NCBI GenBank assembly: GCA_035235625.1
Contig: CP141147.1
Span: forward strand, 7,429,001 to 7,493,000
DNA length: 64,000 bases
DNA from: Saururus chinensis
Taxonomy: Eukaryota > Streptophyta > Magnoliopsida > Piperales > Saururaceae
Direction: 5' to 3'
Below, one piece after another: positions 47,700-59,682 of this stretch. The position numbers and the translations under genes are program-made. The notes below the pieces were generated by a model that did no database searches, was not told where the DNA came from, and saw only the letters and a list, made by a program, of their open reading frames with translations. Numbering within the stretch: the stretch's first letter is position 1; every line of letters starts with the position of its first letter.

Positions 47700-48621
47700 T
47701 CTCCCTCCACTTCAGTCATGTTGGCTTGTGCGTTTTCTTCTTGGAATCCTCTTGTTTCTTCCACTTGTGACAATCTTTAGCCTTGTAGCCTTGCTTTTCA
47801 CACGCATAGCACTTGCCCTTGAACTTAGCTTTGTTGGAGTCGTTCTTTGATTGATCTCTAGGATTTTTCCACTTCTTGTTGTTGATGTTGTTGTTTTTCT
47901 ACTCTTATTCCGCAAGATTGACTTTGGCTACCATGCCATGACCCCCCGGTTTTTTTTCCGGAATCACTATTGTCCCTTCAATCCTCAACCTTACGATTAG
48001 GTCCTCCATGTCCATCTCCTTATGCTTATGCTTCAAGTAATCCTTAAAATCCTTCCAGGATAGTAGTAGTTTTTTAATTATAGCAGCCACCTGAAAGGAT
48101 TCACTCAAAGTCATACCTTCTGCATGTATATCATGGAGGATCACTTGGAGCTCTTGGACTTGATTAATCACAGTCTTATCCATCATCTTGAAGTCTAAGA
48201 ATTTGCCTACAACTAATTTCTTCATGATGACATCTTTCATTTTGTACTTCTTATCTAAGGATTCCCACAGTGCTTTAGCACTCTTCATCGGGCTATACAT
48301 GTTGTACAACGTGTTGCCCTGCCCATTGAGAATATAATTTCGGCATAGAAAGTACACATATCCATGCATCAGCTACCACAACAGTCTATTTATCATCTTT
48401 TATTTATCATTTTTTTCTCATTAATAAGAATAAGAACATCCTCTTAAAGGAATCGAGCCAAATTCAACGTGGTCATATAAATATAGCATCTCCTATTGCC
48501 ATCTCTTAAAATCTGCACTACTGAATTTTTTCGGCTTCTCCCCTTTCACTTGAATAGGATTAAGAGAAGTCATAGTAGTGTGATTTATGATCAAAGTTAT
48601 ATTAGTAACCTCTTCAGCCAT
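47700..48621 (-). pseudogene. Ty1-copia Gag (UBN2 and zinc knuckle), minus strand, degraded
   Basis: The start is at 48621 on minus (MAEEVTN...LNPIQVKGEKPKKFSSADF), the usual Gag N-terminus in which the protein binds 'F-G-NF-RW' substrate-like text. After a frame change, 48369-47905 reads [59 protein letters not shown] and [18 protein letters not shown], the standard UBN2 order. Around 47765-47820 the zinc knuckle C-YA-C-EKQG-Y-KAKD-C has Tyr in place of His. No protease, integrase or RT follows. Several frame changes make it a pseudogene. Confidence 0.8.
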
Positions 48622-49902
48622 TTCTGTTCCAATGAACATAAGATAATCTCAATTTTGAAATATTAAAAATAATGTTTCAAAATACTAATCACAACAATAA
48701 AGTATGAAAAAATTTGTAATTATTTCTTAAGATTGTTAAATCTCTGTAACTTAGTAATTGTTGCGATGAAAGAACCCTACAGAAAGTCGAGAACTAGAAT
48801 GAATTAAGCATCACACACTCTATCCTCAAGACAGAATTACGCTTTTCCTACTAGTGCTTAGGAATCACTTGGGTGTATGTCCCTCAGGATAAGATGATCC
48901 ACCACATGTTGTAGAAGCACCATCACACAAAAGATGCAACGAACCGCTGTTATGTAATTGCTCTCACAGAAGACGGTAATGAAATCCAGGAAAGAATAAT
49001 TTTTAATGTTTTATAATAAATCCTGTTGAAGAAGATAACTCATCCCGTTCAAACAAATGCATTCGCCCATCACCGAACACATTTGGGTTAAAAGAAAACC
49101 TGACCCATTTTGGGTTAAGATAAAACAAAATGAATTTGTTCTAAAAAAATAATTATTTTATGTTTCTAAAAAAAATTGCATAGTTGTAGAAAAGTTTAGT
49201 AAGAATCATAATAGCATAACTCGAAGCCAAAGAGTTCAAATCAATTAGGGATTTTTAATATGGACTGAATAATCATTGAAGATTACACCTAAGAAATTTG
49301 TAGTAAAATAATATGAACTGAATGCAATAAGACATGTTTGAACATAATGGGACCCACCTAAAGTTTGTTTGGAGCTTCTCCACAAGCATGGTTGTGTACA
49401 ACAAATCCTCAGAGACTATAAATAAATTACAATACGCATGCAAACCTAATAGGAAAAATTAGTGTTTTCCAACTTTAGGGAATCATAAGCTACACTCCGG
49501 CCTTCAATTTATCAACAAAATATTCCATTTTCAAGTTTTCTTCCAATGTTTTGAAATTAATGTAATTCAAGTTTAAATTTGTTTGGCATAACTATTTTTT
49601 TAAATTATAAAATAAAAGTACTTAAAACTGAGTAATCACTCATATGAAAGAGAGACAGAGAGAGGAGAAATTGAAATAAGGAAGCTTGTGATTAGTTCAA
49701 ATGGAGCTATTATTGTGAGAATAAGGAATATAATTTTTCATAGGACAAAATCTACCTACAAAGCTTATTTGGCAAACATTAGGCAAAATGACAATTTGAG
49801 CTTTCCACACACTAATCACTTGACTACACTCACAATCAGTAGCTTTTGCGAATAGAAAAAACTCAGGTGACATTTTCAACTATTATTAAAAGTTGGTCCT
49901 AA
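48622..49902. other. Probable eroded retroelement leader/LTR and intergenic DNA
   Basis: It lies upstream of the minus-strand Gag, so it should contain that element's leader and LTR, but no TG...CA pair was found. A stretch at about 49148-49330 is repeated directly at 51322-51510. Confidence 0.4.
49148..49330. repeat. Dispersed direct repeat, copy 1
   Basis: Shares ATTGCATRGTTRTAGAAAA, CATAACYCGAAGCCA and TCATTGAAGATTAC words with 51322-51510 at roughly 80% by eye. Confidence 0.65.
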
Positions 49903-50564
49903 AGGTCTGTTTGGATTGGTGGAAAGCGGGAGAAAGGAAAAAAGAAAGAGAAAGTGAATCCAGGTGAAAGAGAAACTAGGAGATTCCTAAAAAATTTCCA
50001 CTGTTTGGTTGCACAAATCATGTTAGAGAAAATTAACAGTGACGGTGGTGGTAGCGGTGGTGATGGTAGTGGTAGTGGCGGTGGTGGTAGTGGTAACGGT
50101 GGTGGTGGTGGTTGTGGTGGCGGTGGCAGTAGCGGCAACGATGAAAGTGGTGGCAGCGGCAGTAGTCGTAGCGGTGGTGGTTGTGGTAGCGGCGGCGGGA
50201 GTGGTAGTAGTGGTGGTGGTGGTTGTAACGGTAGTGGTGGCGGCGGTGGTGGCAGTGGTAGTGGCGGTGGTGGCTGTGGAGGTAGTGGTGGTGGCGGCAC
50301 GGTGGTGGAGATAGTGGCATTGGTGAAGGCGGTGACAGTGATGGTGGTGGTAGTAGCAGCAGCAAGACATAAGTCTTTAGTACGGTGATTTTTTTCCAAA
50401 ATTCATGGGTTGATGGGTGGAAAAATTTTGGGCCAAATTTTCATCTATTTTTTCTCAGTTTTCACTCTAGTTTCTCTTTCCCAGTTGCACCAAACAGTGA
50501 AAACTATGGGATTTTAAGAAAATTCCTTTCCTTTCCCCCGCATTCCGTCAATCCAAATAGACCC
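49903..50564. mobile_element. Tourist-like (PIF/Harbinger) element, 662 bp, with GGT-rich core
   Basis: The left end AGGTCTGTTTGGATTGG pairs with the right end CAATCCAAATAGACCC. The target duplication is TAA (49900-49902, 50565-50567). The 3-bp TAA/TTA duplication and GGTCTGTTTGG ends fit Tourist-type elements. The centre has an imperfect GGT/GGC repeat. Confidence 0.82.
50039..50362. repeat. Imperfect (GGT/GGC)n trinucleotide array
   Basis: About 320 bp of GGT, GGC and AGT triplets. All three + frames and the minus frames stay open (Gly-rich, Val-rich, Pro/Thr-rich), a by-product of the repeat. G-rich on +, so it could form G-quadruplexes. Confidence 0.95.
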
Positions 50565-50567
50565 TAA

Positions 50568-52705
50568 ATGGAAAAACAGTTAGTTTCTTCTTTCCCATCT
50601 CGTGCTATGGCCTTTTGGTAGGATAGATGGTGCAATGATGAGATTGGAGATGATAAAGATCATTTTTTTCAAGATGAGTACACATAGGAGATAAGTCAGG
50701 AGACATCAAGATTTTTGTTGTAGAGGATGAGTAAGACCGAGGATTGTTTGTTGAAACTAATGTTTTCTTTCTCAAGCTATAGTCTCAAGTAAAGTAGTTG
50801 AATATTTATCACCAAACTAGTTGGAATCTTATGTACTGAACCGAATTAGGCCGTCAAACATATTCATGTAAACCATACCCAAGTTTACAAAAATAGACAA
50901 TGATCTTCCAGTTTACCCTAACACCCTTTACCTAAGAGGCCGCATCCTAGATCAGACTTATGCAACCAACACATATCCTAAAGGCATTACATATCGTGCC
51001 TCCAAAGTCCTCCTGAGCTACTCTAGAACAATTTTGCACAAACCCTAAACTAATATGCTTAATCGGTTCCCGCCCTTGACATGGTCAAACAGAGGAAAAC
51101 TTGTTTGAAAGAGTACAAAGTCCATAAAATCAATGTGCAAAGCATTTTACCTGTCTATCCACATAAACACAAAAACCCTAGTTTTATCATTGTGACTAAT
51201 TGTCAATTTTGAGAAAAATACATCACGACTTCATATGATCACAATTTTTTTACTAGAGTCAAATGAACCAATTACTGACCATAAATTAATGTAGGGAGTC
51301 AAGCTGACATAAAAAAGTAATTACTTTTGATTTCTAAATATAATTGCATGGTTATAGAAAACTTGAGCAAACAGAATCACAACAACATAACCCGAAGCCA
51401 GAGAGAGCTCAAATCGATTAGGGAATTTTATTATGGATTGAGAACTCATTGAAGATTACTCCCAGAATATTTTCAGTAAAATAACATGAAATGAAAGCAT
51501 AAGAAATTCTTTATTACTGATTCACAGAACTGCTAAATCCTACCTGAATGCCTTACAGAAAATTTAATAATTCGAGACTAGTGCGGAAAATCCCAAAAAA
51601 TAGAGAGTCAAACTAGACTCATCAATGAATCTGTTAAATTTTTTTGAGTGCCAAACAGATTAAAAAAATGTCCCTAAATGAAGCCTTAAATCTGGAAAAG
51701 TGTCAATTGGCTAAAATCAAGGTTCAAGAAAACATCAATGGTTGATCTACAAATACTGCATAGAAAACTCTGAAATTTTAGCTAGACAATCTTGAGGAAG
51801 TCCTCAATATCTCATAGATATTTACAAGCAAAAAGACCACCAAAAGCCCCGAAAAAAACAATTTGGTCATCATGAGTGTGTAAAGACAATAGAAAATAGG
51901 GAGTTTTTAACGGTGACAAAGATTCTTGAAAGCTATTAGTTCGGTCTCATATAGTTCAAGAGATCAAGTCTTACCTCATGGTTTTAGTGCAAATTTCAAG
52001 CACATTTAGCAGATTCCTTGTTTATCTTTGAGATGGAGAGTGTAAATGTAAGGTATGAAAAATATATGTTTTGTTTGTCCTTATTGTAATTAATGGTTTA
52101 GCGTGATTAGAAATTTTCTTAGAATATTTAAAATTTTTGTGGAGTATTTGGTGGACCTCACTTATCAGATGTTATACGGATGCATGGGAGACTTGATTCT
52201 TCTAGCCATGAGGTGGGATTATTTATGTACATTAGTGTTTAAGCATAAATCATGAGTTGCTACCACATTTGTACAATTTTAACAAATTTTTTTTTTAGAA
52301 GTGGGCCCTACCTTAGGACCAATAATCCATCTCGTCGTTGTCGTTGTCAACTCCTTGGGTAGCGTCTCTCATTGCTTTGCCAAGTTGGTTTGGGCTTAGT
52401 CATGGTCATTTTAGCGAAATTCTAAAACATAATTCTTCTTTCTTTGCATGGGCCCATTTACCCAAAATAGTATAAATAATTAAATTTGTCATTCTTTCTC
52501 ATTATTAAGGTTGCTTACATTTTTTGGAATTTGCTCTAGCTTCTCTCAAGGTGAGTCAAAATTGATAATTCTTCATAATTCCTTAAGTTTTGATTGAAAT
52601 GAAAGGCATTTTCTTGCATGATATTAATCATCATGGCTTATTTTATTGAAATCCCTTAAATTCCCTTATTTTTGTTAAATTTGTTGATCCTTAAACCTTT
52701 GCTTT
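50568..52705. other. Intergenic AT-rich DNA
   Basis: No gene recognised. Contains the second copy of the dispersed repeat (51322-51510). The part near 52085-52150 resembles ALDH intron 3 repeat sequence (AGAAATTTTCTTAGAAT), so a common old repeat is likely. Confidence 0.4.
51322..51510. repeat. Dispersed direct repeat, copy 2
   Basis: Partner of 49148-49330, same orientation. Confidence 0.65.
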
Positions 52706-52910
52706 CACTACAACAAAATGTACTATTAGCGACGCAAAAACAAGCATCACTAAAAACTATTAATTGTGACATAAAAAAGTATCGCAAAAAAGTCACTATT
52801 AGCGACACATAATATAAAGTGTTGATAATACTGATCATATTAGTGACGCTTTAAATTATGCATCGCTAATAGTTATGTTATTAGCGACACTTTGAACAAG
52901 CGTCACTAAA

Positions 52911-52914
<4 letters not shown>

Positions 52915-52967
<53 letters not shown>
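52915..52967. repeat. (TA)n microsatellite
   Basis: About 53 bp of uninterrupted AT between subterminal motifs. Confidence 0.97.
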
Positions 52968-52972
<5 letters not shown>

Positions 52973-53354
52973 TTGAAAACAATTCGTAACTATTAGCGAC
53001 GCTAATAGTTTTAACAATAGCAATGCTTGTGAAACAATATTATTAGCGACATTAAGAAAAAAATGTCGCTAATAGTTGTGAATTTAAAATAAAAAATTAA
53101 AAATTTAGAACTAATAGTGACACTTGTAAACAAGCATATCTAATATCTTTATTAATTAATTTTATTTAATAAATAATTATATAAAAAATATTAAAATAAA
53201 CTTTTGAAATATAATATATTTTCTTCAATATTGACTATTTGTATTAATATTAAATTTACAATAAAAGGCAGTTCAATAATAGTTTAAACTTTCACTATTT
53301 AAATATAATATATTTTATTTTTAATATTTTCTTATTAATTTTAATATATAAATT

Positions 53355-55470
53355 ATAATAAAAGAGATAGAGTGAAGAGAGAGTGCATAGAGAGAGAGGA
53401 GAGGAGAGGAGAGAGAGAGCAGAGGAGATAGAGTGAGGAGATCGAGGGACAGAGAGAGAGAGGAGAGAGAGAGAGAGAAAGACATGAGAGAGAGGGTTAG
53501 GAGAGAGAGATAGTGAGAAAGACATGAGAGATAGAGGAGATAAATCAAGGGAGAGAGAGAGATTGAGGGGAGAGAGAGGAAGAGAGAGATGAGAGGAAGA
53601 GAGATGAGAGAGAGAGAGAAGAGAGAGGGGAGAGAGAGGAAGAGAGAGAGAAGAGAGAGAAAGAGAGGAGAGAGAGAGAGATGAGGGGAGGGAGAGAGAA
53701 AGAGGGGAGGAAAAAATTTTAATTATAAATTTTTTTAAAAAAATTTAAAAATGTATTGTAGCGATGCATAATGGTATGCGTCGCTACTATACTCGACGCA
53801 TACTAGTATGCGTCGCTACTAACTTATGTAGTAGTGACGCATACTATTATTTGTTGCTACTACAAATTTTTAAAAAAAAATTAAATAAAAGAGAGGGAGA
53901 GAGAGAGGAAGGGAGAGAGGGGAGAGAGAGAGTAAGGAGAGGAGAGAGAGGGAGAGAGATGAGGGGAGAGAGAGAAGAGAGAGGAACAGAGAAGAGATGA
54001 AGGAGAGAGGAGAGAGAGAGAAGAGAGGAGAGAGAAAAGAGGAGAGACAGAAGAGAGAGAGGGAGGAAGATAGAGAGAGGAGAGGAGAGGAGAAAGGGGA
54101 GAGAGAGAGAGGAAGAGAGAGAGAGGGAGGGAGGGAGAGAGAAGAGAGAGGGAGGGTGGGAGGGAGAGAGAAGAGAGAGAAAGAGGGGAGAGAGAAGAGA
54201 GGGGAGGAAAAAATTTTAATTATAAATTATTTTTAAAAATTTTAAAAAAATAAAATAATGTTTAGTAGCTACCTTATGTAGGAGTGACGCATACTGTTAT
54301 GCATCGCTACTACAATTCTTTTTTAAAAATTAAATAAAGGAGAGGGAGAGAAGGGAGAGGGGAAAGAGAGAGGGGAGAGAGGGTAGAGTGAGATGAGGGT
54401 AGAGATAAGTGAGGAGAGGGAAAGAGAGAGAGAGAGAGAGGGAGGGAGAGAGAGAGGGAGAGAGAGAGGGAGGAAGAGCGAGAGGGGAGAGGAGAGAGAG
54501 GGGCGAGAGAGAGAAAGAGGGTAGAGAGAGATAAGGGGAGAGAGAAGAGTGAGAAAGAGGGGAGGAAAAAAATTAATAGTAAATTGTTTTTGATTTTTTT
54601 TTTTAAAAAAAATGTATAGTAGCGACGCACACCATTATGGTTCGCTACTACCTTATGTAGTAGTGACGCATACTGTTATGCGTTGCAACTACAATTTTTT
54701 TTTTAAAAAATGAAATAAAAGAGAGGGAGAGAGGGGTGAGAGAGAGGAAGAGAGAGGGGAGAGAGAGTGAGGAGAGGAGAGAGGGGAGAGAGGAGTGAGA
54801 GAGAGAGAGGAGAGGAGAGTGAGGAAGAGAGAGAGAGAAAGAGGAATAGAGAGAGAGAAAGAGGGGAGAGAGAGGATTGAGAGAGGATGAGGAGAGAGAG
54901 AAAGAGGGGAGAGAGAGAGGGTAGAGATAGAGGAGAGGAGAGAGAGAAAGAGGGGAGAGAGGGTAGAGAGAGAGGATGAGGAGAGAGAGAAAGGTAGAGA
55001 GATGGTAGAAAGAGAGGATGAGGAGAGAGAGAAAGAGATGAGAGAGAGGATGATGAGAGAGAAAAAGGCTAGAGAGAGAGGGGAGAGAGAGAGGGTATAG
55101 AGAGAGGGGGAGTGATGAGAAGAGAGAGAGAGTGAGGAGAGGAGAGAGGGAGAGAGAGAGAGAGGATGAGGAGAGAGCGAAAGTGGGAAGAGAGAGAGGG
55201 TAGAGAGAGGATGAGGGGAGAGAGAGAAGATAGAGAGAGGTAGAGAGAGAGGACGAGGAGAGAGAAAGAAAGAAAGAGGGGAGAGAGAGCATAGAGAGAG
55301 GGGTAGAGAGAGAGGATGAGGAGAGAGAGAAAGTGGTAGAGACAAAGGATGAGGATGAGGAGTGAGAGAAAGAGGTAGAGACAGAGGATGAGGAGTGAGA
55401 GAGAAGAGAGAGAAAAAGGAAGAGAGAGAGAGAGAGAGGAGAGAGAGAAAAAGGAAGAGAGAGAGAGATT
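53355..55470. repeat. Higher-order repeat: GA-rich arrays separated by AGCGACGC hairpin units
   Basis: Four GA-rich arrays (about 53355-53712, 53886-54212, 54340-54568, 54715-55470) are separated by near-identical spacers. Each spacer has GGGGAGGAAAAAATTTTAAT, an A/T run, a palindrome of the type TAGTAGYGACGCATACT...TGCGTCGCTACTA, and AAATAAAAGAGAGGGAGAG. Spacer starts (about 53700, 54200, 54555) show unit lengths of about 350-500 bp. The very long Ser/Leu-rich minus frames (up to 281 codons) come from CTCTCT composition. Confidence 0.9.
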
Positions 55471-55479
55471 GTAGCAACG

Positions 55480-56045
55480 CATACTTTATGCATTGCTAAT
55501 AACTAGTGTATTAGCTACGCATATATTATGTGTCGCTAATAACTAGAGTATTAGCGACACATATATTATGCGTCGCTAATACATTCTTTTAACCTGTACG
55601 CGTGAAAATTTTGCCTATGCGGGTGCAAAATTATAACCGTGCGGGCGATTTTTGCCAAGACTGTAGATACGTTGCTAATAACTAGTGTATTAGCGACGCA
55701 TATATTATTCATCGCTAATACATGTTTTCTTTAACAACAAAAGCGAAAACTTCGCTCGCTCGGGCGCGAAATTATAACCATGAGGGCGATTTTTGGTCAA
55801 AATGTAAATGCGTTGTTAATAACTAGAGTATTAGCGATGCATATATTATGCGTCGCTAATAAAAACAATTTAACCTGCACAAGCGAAAACTTCACTTGCA
55901 CGGGTGAGAAATTTTAAGCGCACGGGCGATTTTTGCCCAAACTGTAGCCGCACATACTTTATGCATTGCTAATACATGTTTTTCTTAACCCACACGAGTG
56001 AAATTTTTGCCTGCACGAGCGCAAAATGTTAAAATCACCCGTGCA
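55480..56045. repeat. Tandem repeat of about 110-145 bp with GGGCGATTTTTG core, four units
   Basis: Each unit has a palindrome TTAGCGACGCATATATTATG followed by CGTCGCTAATA, then AACCTGCACGAGCGAAAAYTT-like text, AAATTATAACCGTGCGGGCG and TTTTTGCCAA. Units start near 55560, 55700, 55850 and 55960; the last is partial and partly inverted (CACCCGTGCAGTTATTTTTG). Confidence 0.8.
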
Positions 56046-56049
56046 GTTA

Positions 56050-56470
56050 TTTTTGCCCCTTCTGCCGTCCTCCGCCATCTCCGCCAGTCCCCCACCTGCA
56101 TCCCCTCCCTCTCTATTCACAGAGAGGGGCCGCCACCACCCCCCTCCCCCGGTCCCCCACCTCCACCCTGCTCCTTCCCCCCTCCCCGATCCCCCAAGGG
56201 GGAGGCGAAATGGCTAGAGGGGGGCGGCGGGTGGGAGGGAGGAGGGGGGGCCCTTCCCCATTCACAATCCCCCACCCCCCTCCCCGGTCCCCCATCCCCC
56301 CTCCTTCCCTTCTATGTTTACAGAGAGGGGGAGTTTTCCCTCTCTGTTTATAGATTGCGCGGGGGGGGGGGGGGGACGGGGAGAGAGGAGGGCAGCGGGA
56401 GGGAGGAGAGGGGGCCGGATTCCAGCCACCTCCCTCTTCCCAGCTGGGTCCACCACCGGCGGTTTTTTTT
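56050..56470. repeat. GC-rich block with G15 run
   Basis: C-rich and G-rich stretches with a run of 15 G at 56361-56375. Pro/Gly-rich ORFs on both strands follow from composition. Equivalent in position to 46370-46545. Confidence 0.7.
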
Positions 56471-57011
56471 TATAAAAAAATTAGGCTTTTAGCGATGCAT
56501 ATCATTATGCATCGCTAATAATATATTTTTTAAAAAATAAATTTATATTAGCGACACTTATCAAGCATTGCTAATAATATATTTTTTATTTTTTTTAAAT
56601 TATTATTGAACATTACCGACGCATAATTTAGCGTCGTTAATAAGATATATTAGCGACGCTTATAATGATGTGTTGCTAATAAGTTTTTTTAATTTTTTTT
56701 ACATATTAATAAATTATTGGCGACGGATAAGTACGCATCGCTACTAACCAATTATTAGCAACATATAGATCTATGCGTCGCTAATAATTTAATATTATCG
56801 ACGCTTGATTATGTGTCGCAAAAGCTAAATCATGAGAGACGTATAAATATATGTCGCTAATGTTAGACTTTTAGCGATGCTTTAAGTTAAGCGTCACTAA
56901 TGCGTAGTAGCGACTGCAGTTTATCAACACATATAGCGATGTTTTTTTTGTGTCGATAAAAACTATTAGCGATGTTTAAAAGTGTCGCTAATAGTCAGTT
57001 TTGTTGTAGTG

Positions 57012-59682
57012 TGATTCAATACCTTGTAATTCATGCTCAGAATTCATAGAAACAAGGAAATACATGAAATTACCTTGCTAACCTTAGTTTTGACTCTCAA
57101 GATAGTAGGAATCATGGTTTATGCTTAGGGCTAATGAAAATCCAAAATTATGATTAGGGATTCTTTGATCTAAGAGGAGTTGAAGTGATTCTATGCTACT
57201 AAGATAAGGGTTTTTTATTTTTTTGGTGATTTATTTCGTTAACACCATGGTTGATGTTGTTAATCACATTCTTTTATTATTAATGTTTGTATGGCTTAAT
57301 TTAGCTGTTGGGCAGATTTTGATGTTGTTTTTGCTTACTTATGCATGATTTTGATAGGCTTTTTCATAATTATTCATTTGACACAATTATCTCTGACTTA
57401 TGCACACATTTTGAAACCTAATCTTCATGGTTTTGACGGATCTCTTGCATTTAGTTAGCTAAGTATTGTCATAAAAAAATAGGGTTACCTATGCTTTCAT
57501 GCATATAATGTTATTCTTAGAAATTTATGCCACATGTATCATGTTTTAGCCTCATAGAATCTTATTTACTAAATTATATTTACTCAGGTTTAACCTTAAA
57601 CCGTGCTTTTCCATGGTTAGTAGTGGCTTTGTGATGTTTTTTGGGTTAGACGTATAGGGTATTGGATGAATCGGTTTTTTGTCCGAAAGAGTAGATTTTT
57701 CTATCTAAAAGGAAAAGTGTTTTCTATTCTAAAAAGGTGAATTTTTCCTCCCTATGTAAAATAACTGAGATTAGTGAAATGAACTATTGAGACATTGGAG
57801 TTATTTGGTCATGTCCATTTGTATCGACTTGACCAAGAACTTTCGATATTTGAAATATTAGGCAATAGGTAACAATATCTTAAGTTACTTTGGTTTTCCT
57901 ATCTTGTGACACACCTTTGTCAAATTCTTGATTTTATTTACAACAATATTGTCATGTAAGAATTTTGGATGCACTTTTGAGATATAGTTACACCATTTCT
58001 TTGTAAGGATTTGATATGCATCTCAAAAATTTGTTTTGTGGTATTAATGTAAGCTTTGTAATATTTCAAAACCTTTTTGGGTTATGCTCACATTTGTTTT
58101 GTTTTGGGAATCTTTCAGAAATCCCCTATGTGATTGTATCATGCAGGTGGTCAAGAGGATTTATTTTTCTGAGCAAGGCAAAAATTAAACTGCTACTGAG
58201 CAGAGATAGGATTTCTTATAAAGGATAGTTAAGAGTAAATAAAATGAACTTGGAAACTTCATATTTACATTGATAGTACTTTCATTTCAATGATTGTATA
58301 TCGTTATTGTAGTTTTAAGGCATTTGATATTTCTTATGTCATTACATTTAGGATTCTGTATAAGGATGCTTAACATTATTCATAATAGAAGTCGTTTAAT
58401 TTATTTTATATTCTCTATATTATCTTTAAATGAAGCAGTAGCGTGGCTGTGTATTTTGATTTAACCCCTAGCTTGGGTTAAATCAAGGTGCATGACACTA
58501 ATTTTTATTTGTTTTTCTTCTGGAACTTATTTCTTTTCTACTCTCCTCTTTCCCTTAATGACATTTGGGCTTCAATCCCAATCACCAATGCAAAAAAAGA
58601 AGAAGAAGAAAGCTGAACTTCAAGTTTTGGCTCCTGCCTTGCTGGTTACGAAGTGCATATGATTGTAGCATAGAAGGATGCATCAATATCAATGGTAGTA
58701 TTGATAACTATTAATATGGGTATGCATTAACGATACATTGGGCACACACTAATAAATATACATTAAAATAGGTGTGGAATCTCTAAAATTAGTAAAATAT
58801 TGTTACAACACTTCTAAATAACATGATATCATATTAGTAAAGTTATAAGTAAACTTACACTTATTAGTTACTAATAACAATACCTCTCAAATAGTTTAAG
58901 GATTAAAAACACATTGGAAGATTAAATTAAAAATATCCTATAGGGTAATTGTGCCAATTTTGATATGTGAGGATAATTGACAAAAACATGTTTTTTTTAA
59001 ATGAGGGGCCCACATGTTGAAAATGAATAACATGTGTTAAAAATGAATAGCATATCTATCCAAATTAGTTTTTGTCAAATGACAAGCCTATCTATTTGAA
59101 AATGTGGGCCCATAGATTAACAATTATGTAGAAGGCCAAAAACGTGGAAGAACCGTGGAACACCATTATAACCAATTTTACATCTATGTAAAAGATACAT
59201 AATGGGTTAGTTGGTAAGGATAACAACTAGATACTTAGGAAGCACTCAGTTCAAATCTGGGTGAAAACAATTGTGATTTAATTTTTCCATAGGACAATTG
59301 TGATACAACCTTCCATAGCTTCAAGATGTATGTTATTATGGAAAAGGGAGAAAAGAGAGGGGTTAGGGCTAGAGAAACTAAATTAACTAAATAACTCTAC
59401 TATTTCATTGATTTTCTAAATAATGAATTAGGGCAAAGCCCCTATATATTTATAGACTGTCAAATAAGAACCCTAACCCTAATAGAACTCATGATCATAA
59501 TAGGCCTCTAATATTAGCTAGCCTAAGCCCAATCACAATAAATAAGAATAAACTCCTAAATTTAGTGAACTTTGAAGGTGGGACACAACCCCTAGGGTAG
59601 GCTATGACATTTCACCTTCATTTTTGCTCAACCTTGTCCTCCAAGTGGTCTTCACTTTTCACTCCAAATCAAAAGGCTCCAC
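57012..59682. other. Intergenic AT-rich DNA
   Basis: No gene recognised on either strand. Small features: a hairpin CCCCTAGCTTGGGTTAAATC near 58465-58490, and an inverted pair GGGGCCCACATGTTGAAAAT / TTTGAAAATGTGGGCCC at about 59006-59112 that may bound a small MITE. Confidence 0.4.

Larger units (their letters stand above)
52706..57011. mobile_element. CACTA-family non-autonomous element with GA-rich arrays, 4,306 bp
   Basis: Starts CACTACAACAAAATG and ends AGTTTTGTTGTAGTG, a 13-14 bp inverted repeat. Subterminal AGCGACGC motifs fill 52720-53130 and 56480-57000. Flanks are TTT and TGA, so no target duplication is seen; the ends may have been joined by rearrangement or the flanks have mutated. 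No transposase. Confidence 0.82.

Noticed and set aside
49899..50399. Gly-rich (+) and Pro-rich (-) ORFs of 144-166 codons
   Set aside because: Artefacts of the GGT/GGC array inside a Tourist-like element; frames open on both strands.
54648..55493. 281-codon minus-strand ORF (Ser/Leu-rich)
   Set aside because: It lies wholly in GA-rich repeats; three frames are open over the same span, and the composition explains it.
55998..56492. 164-codon Pro/Gly-rich ORF
   Set aside because: Same type of GC-rich block with a G15 run; no domain.
59471..59490. Interstitial telomere-like CCCTAACCCTAA
   Set aside because: Only two short units; chance or old LTR text.
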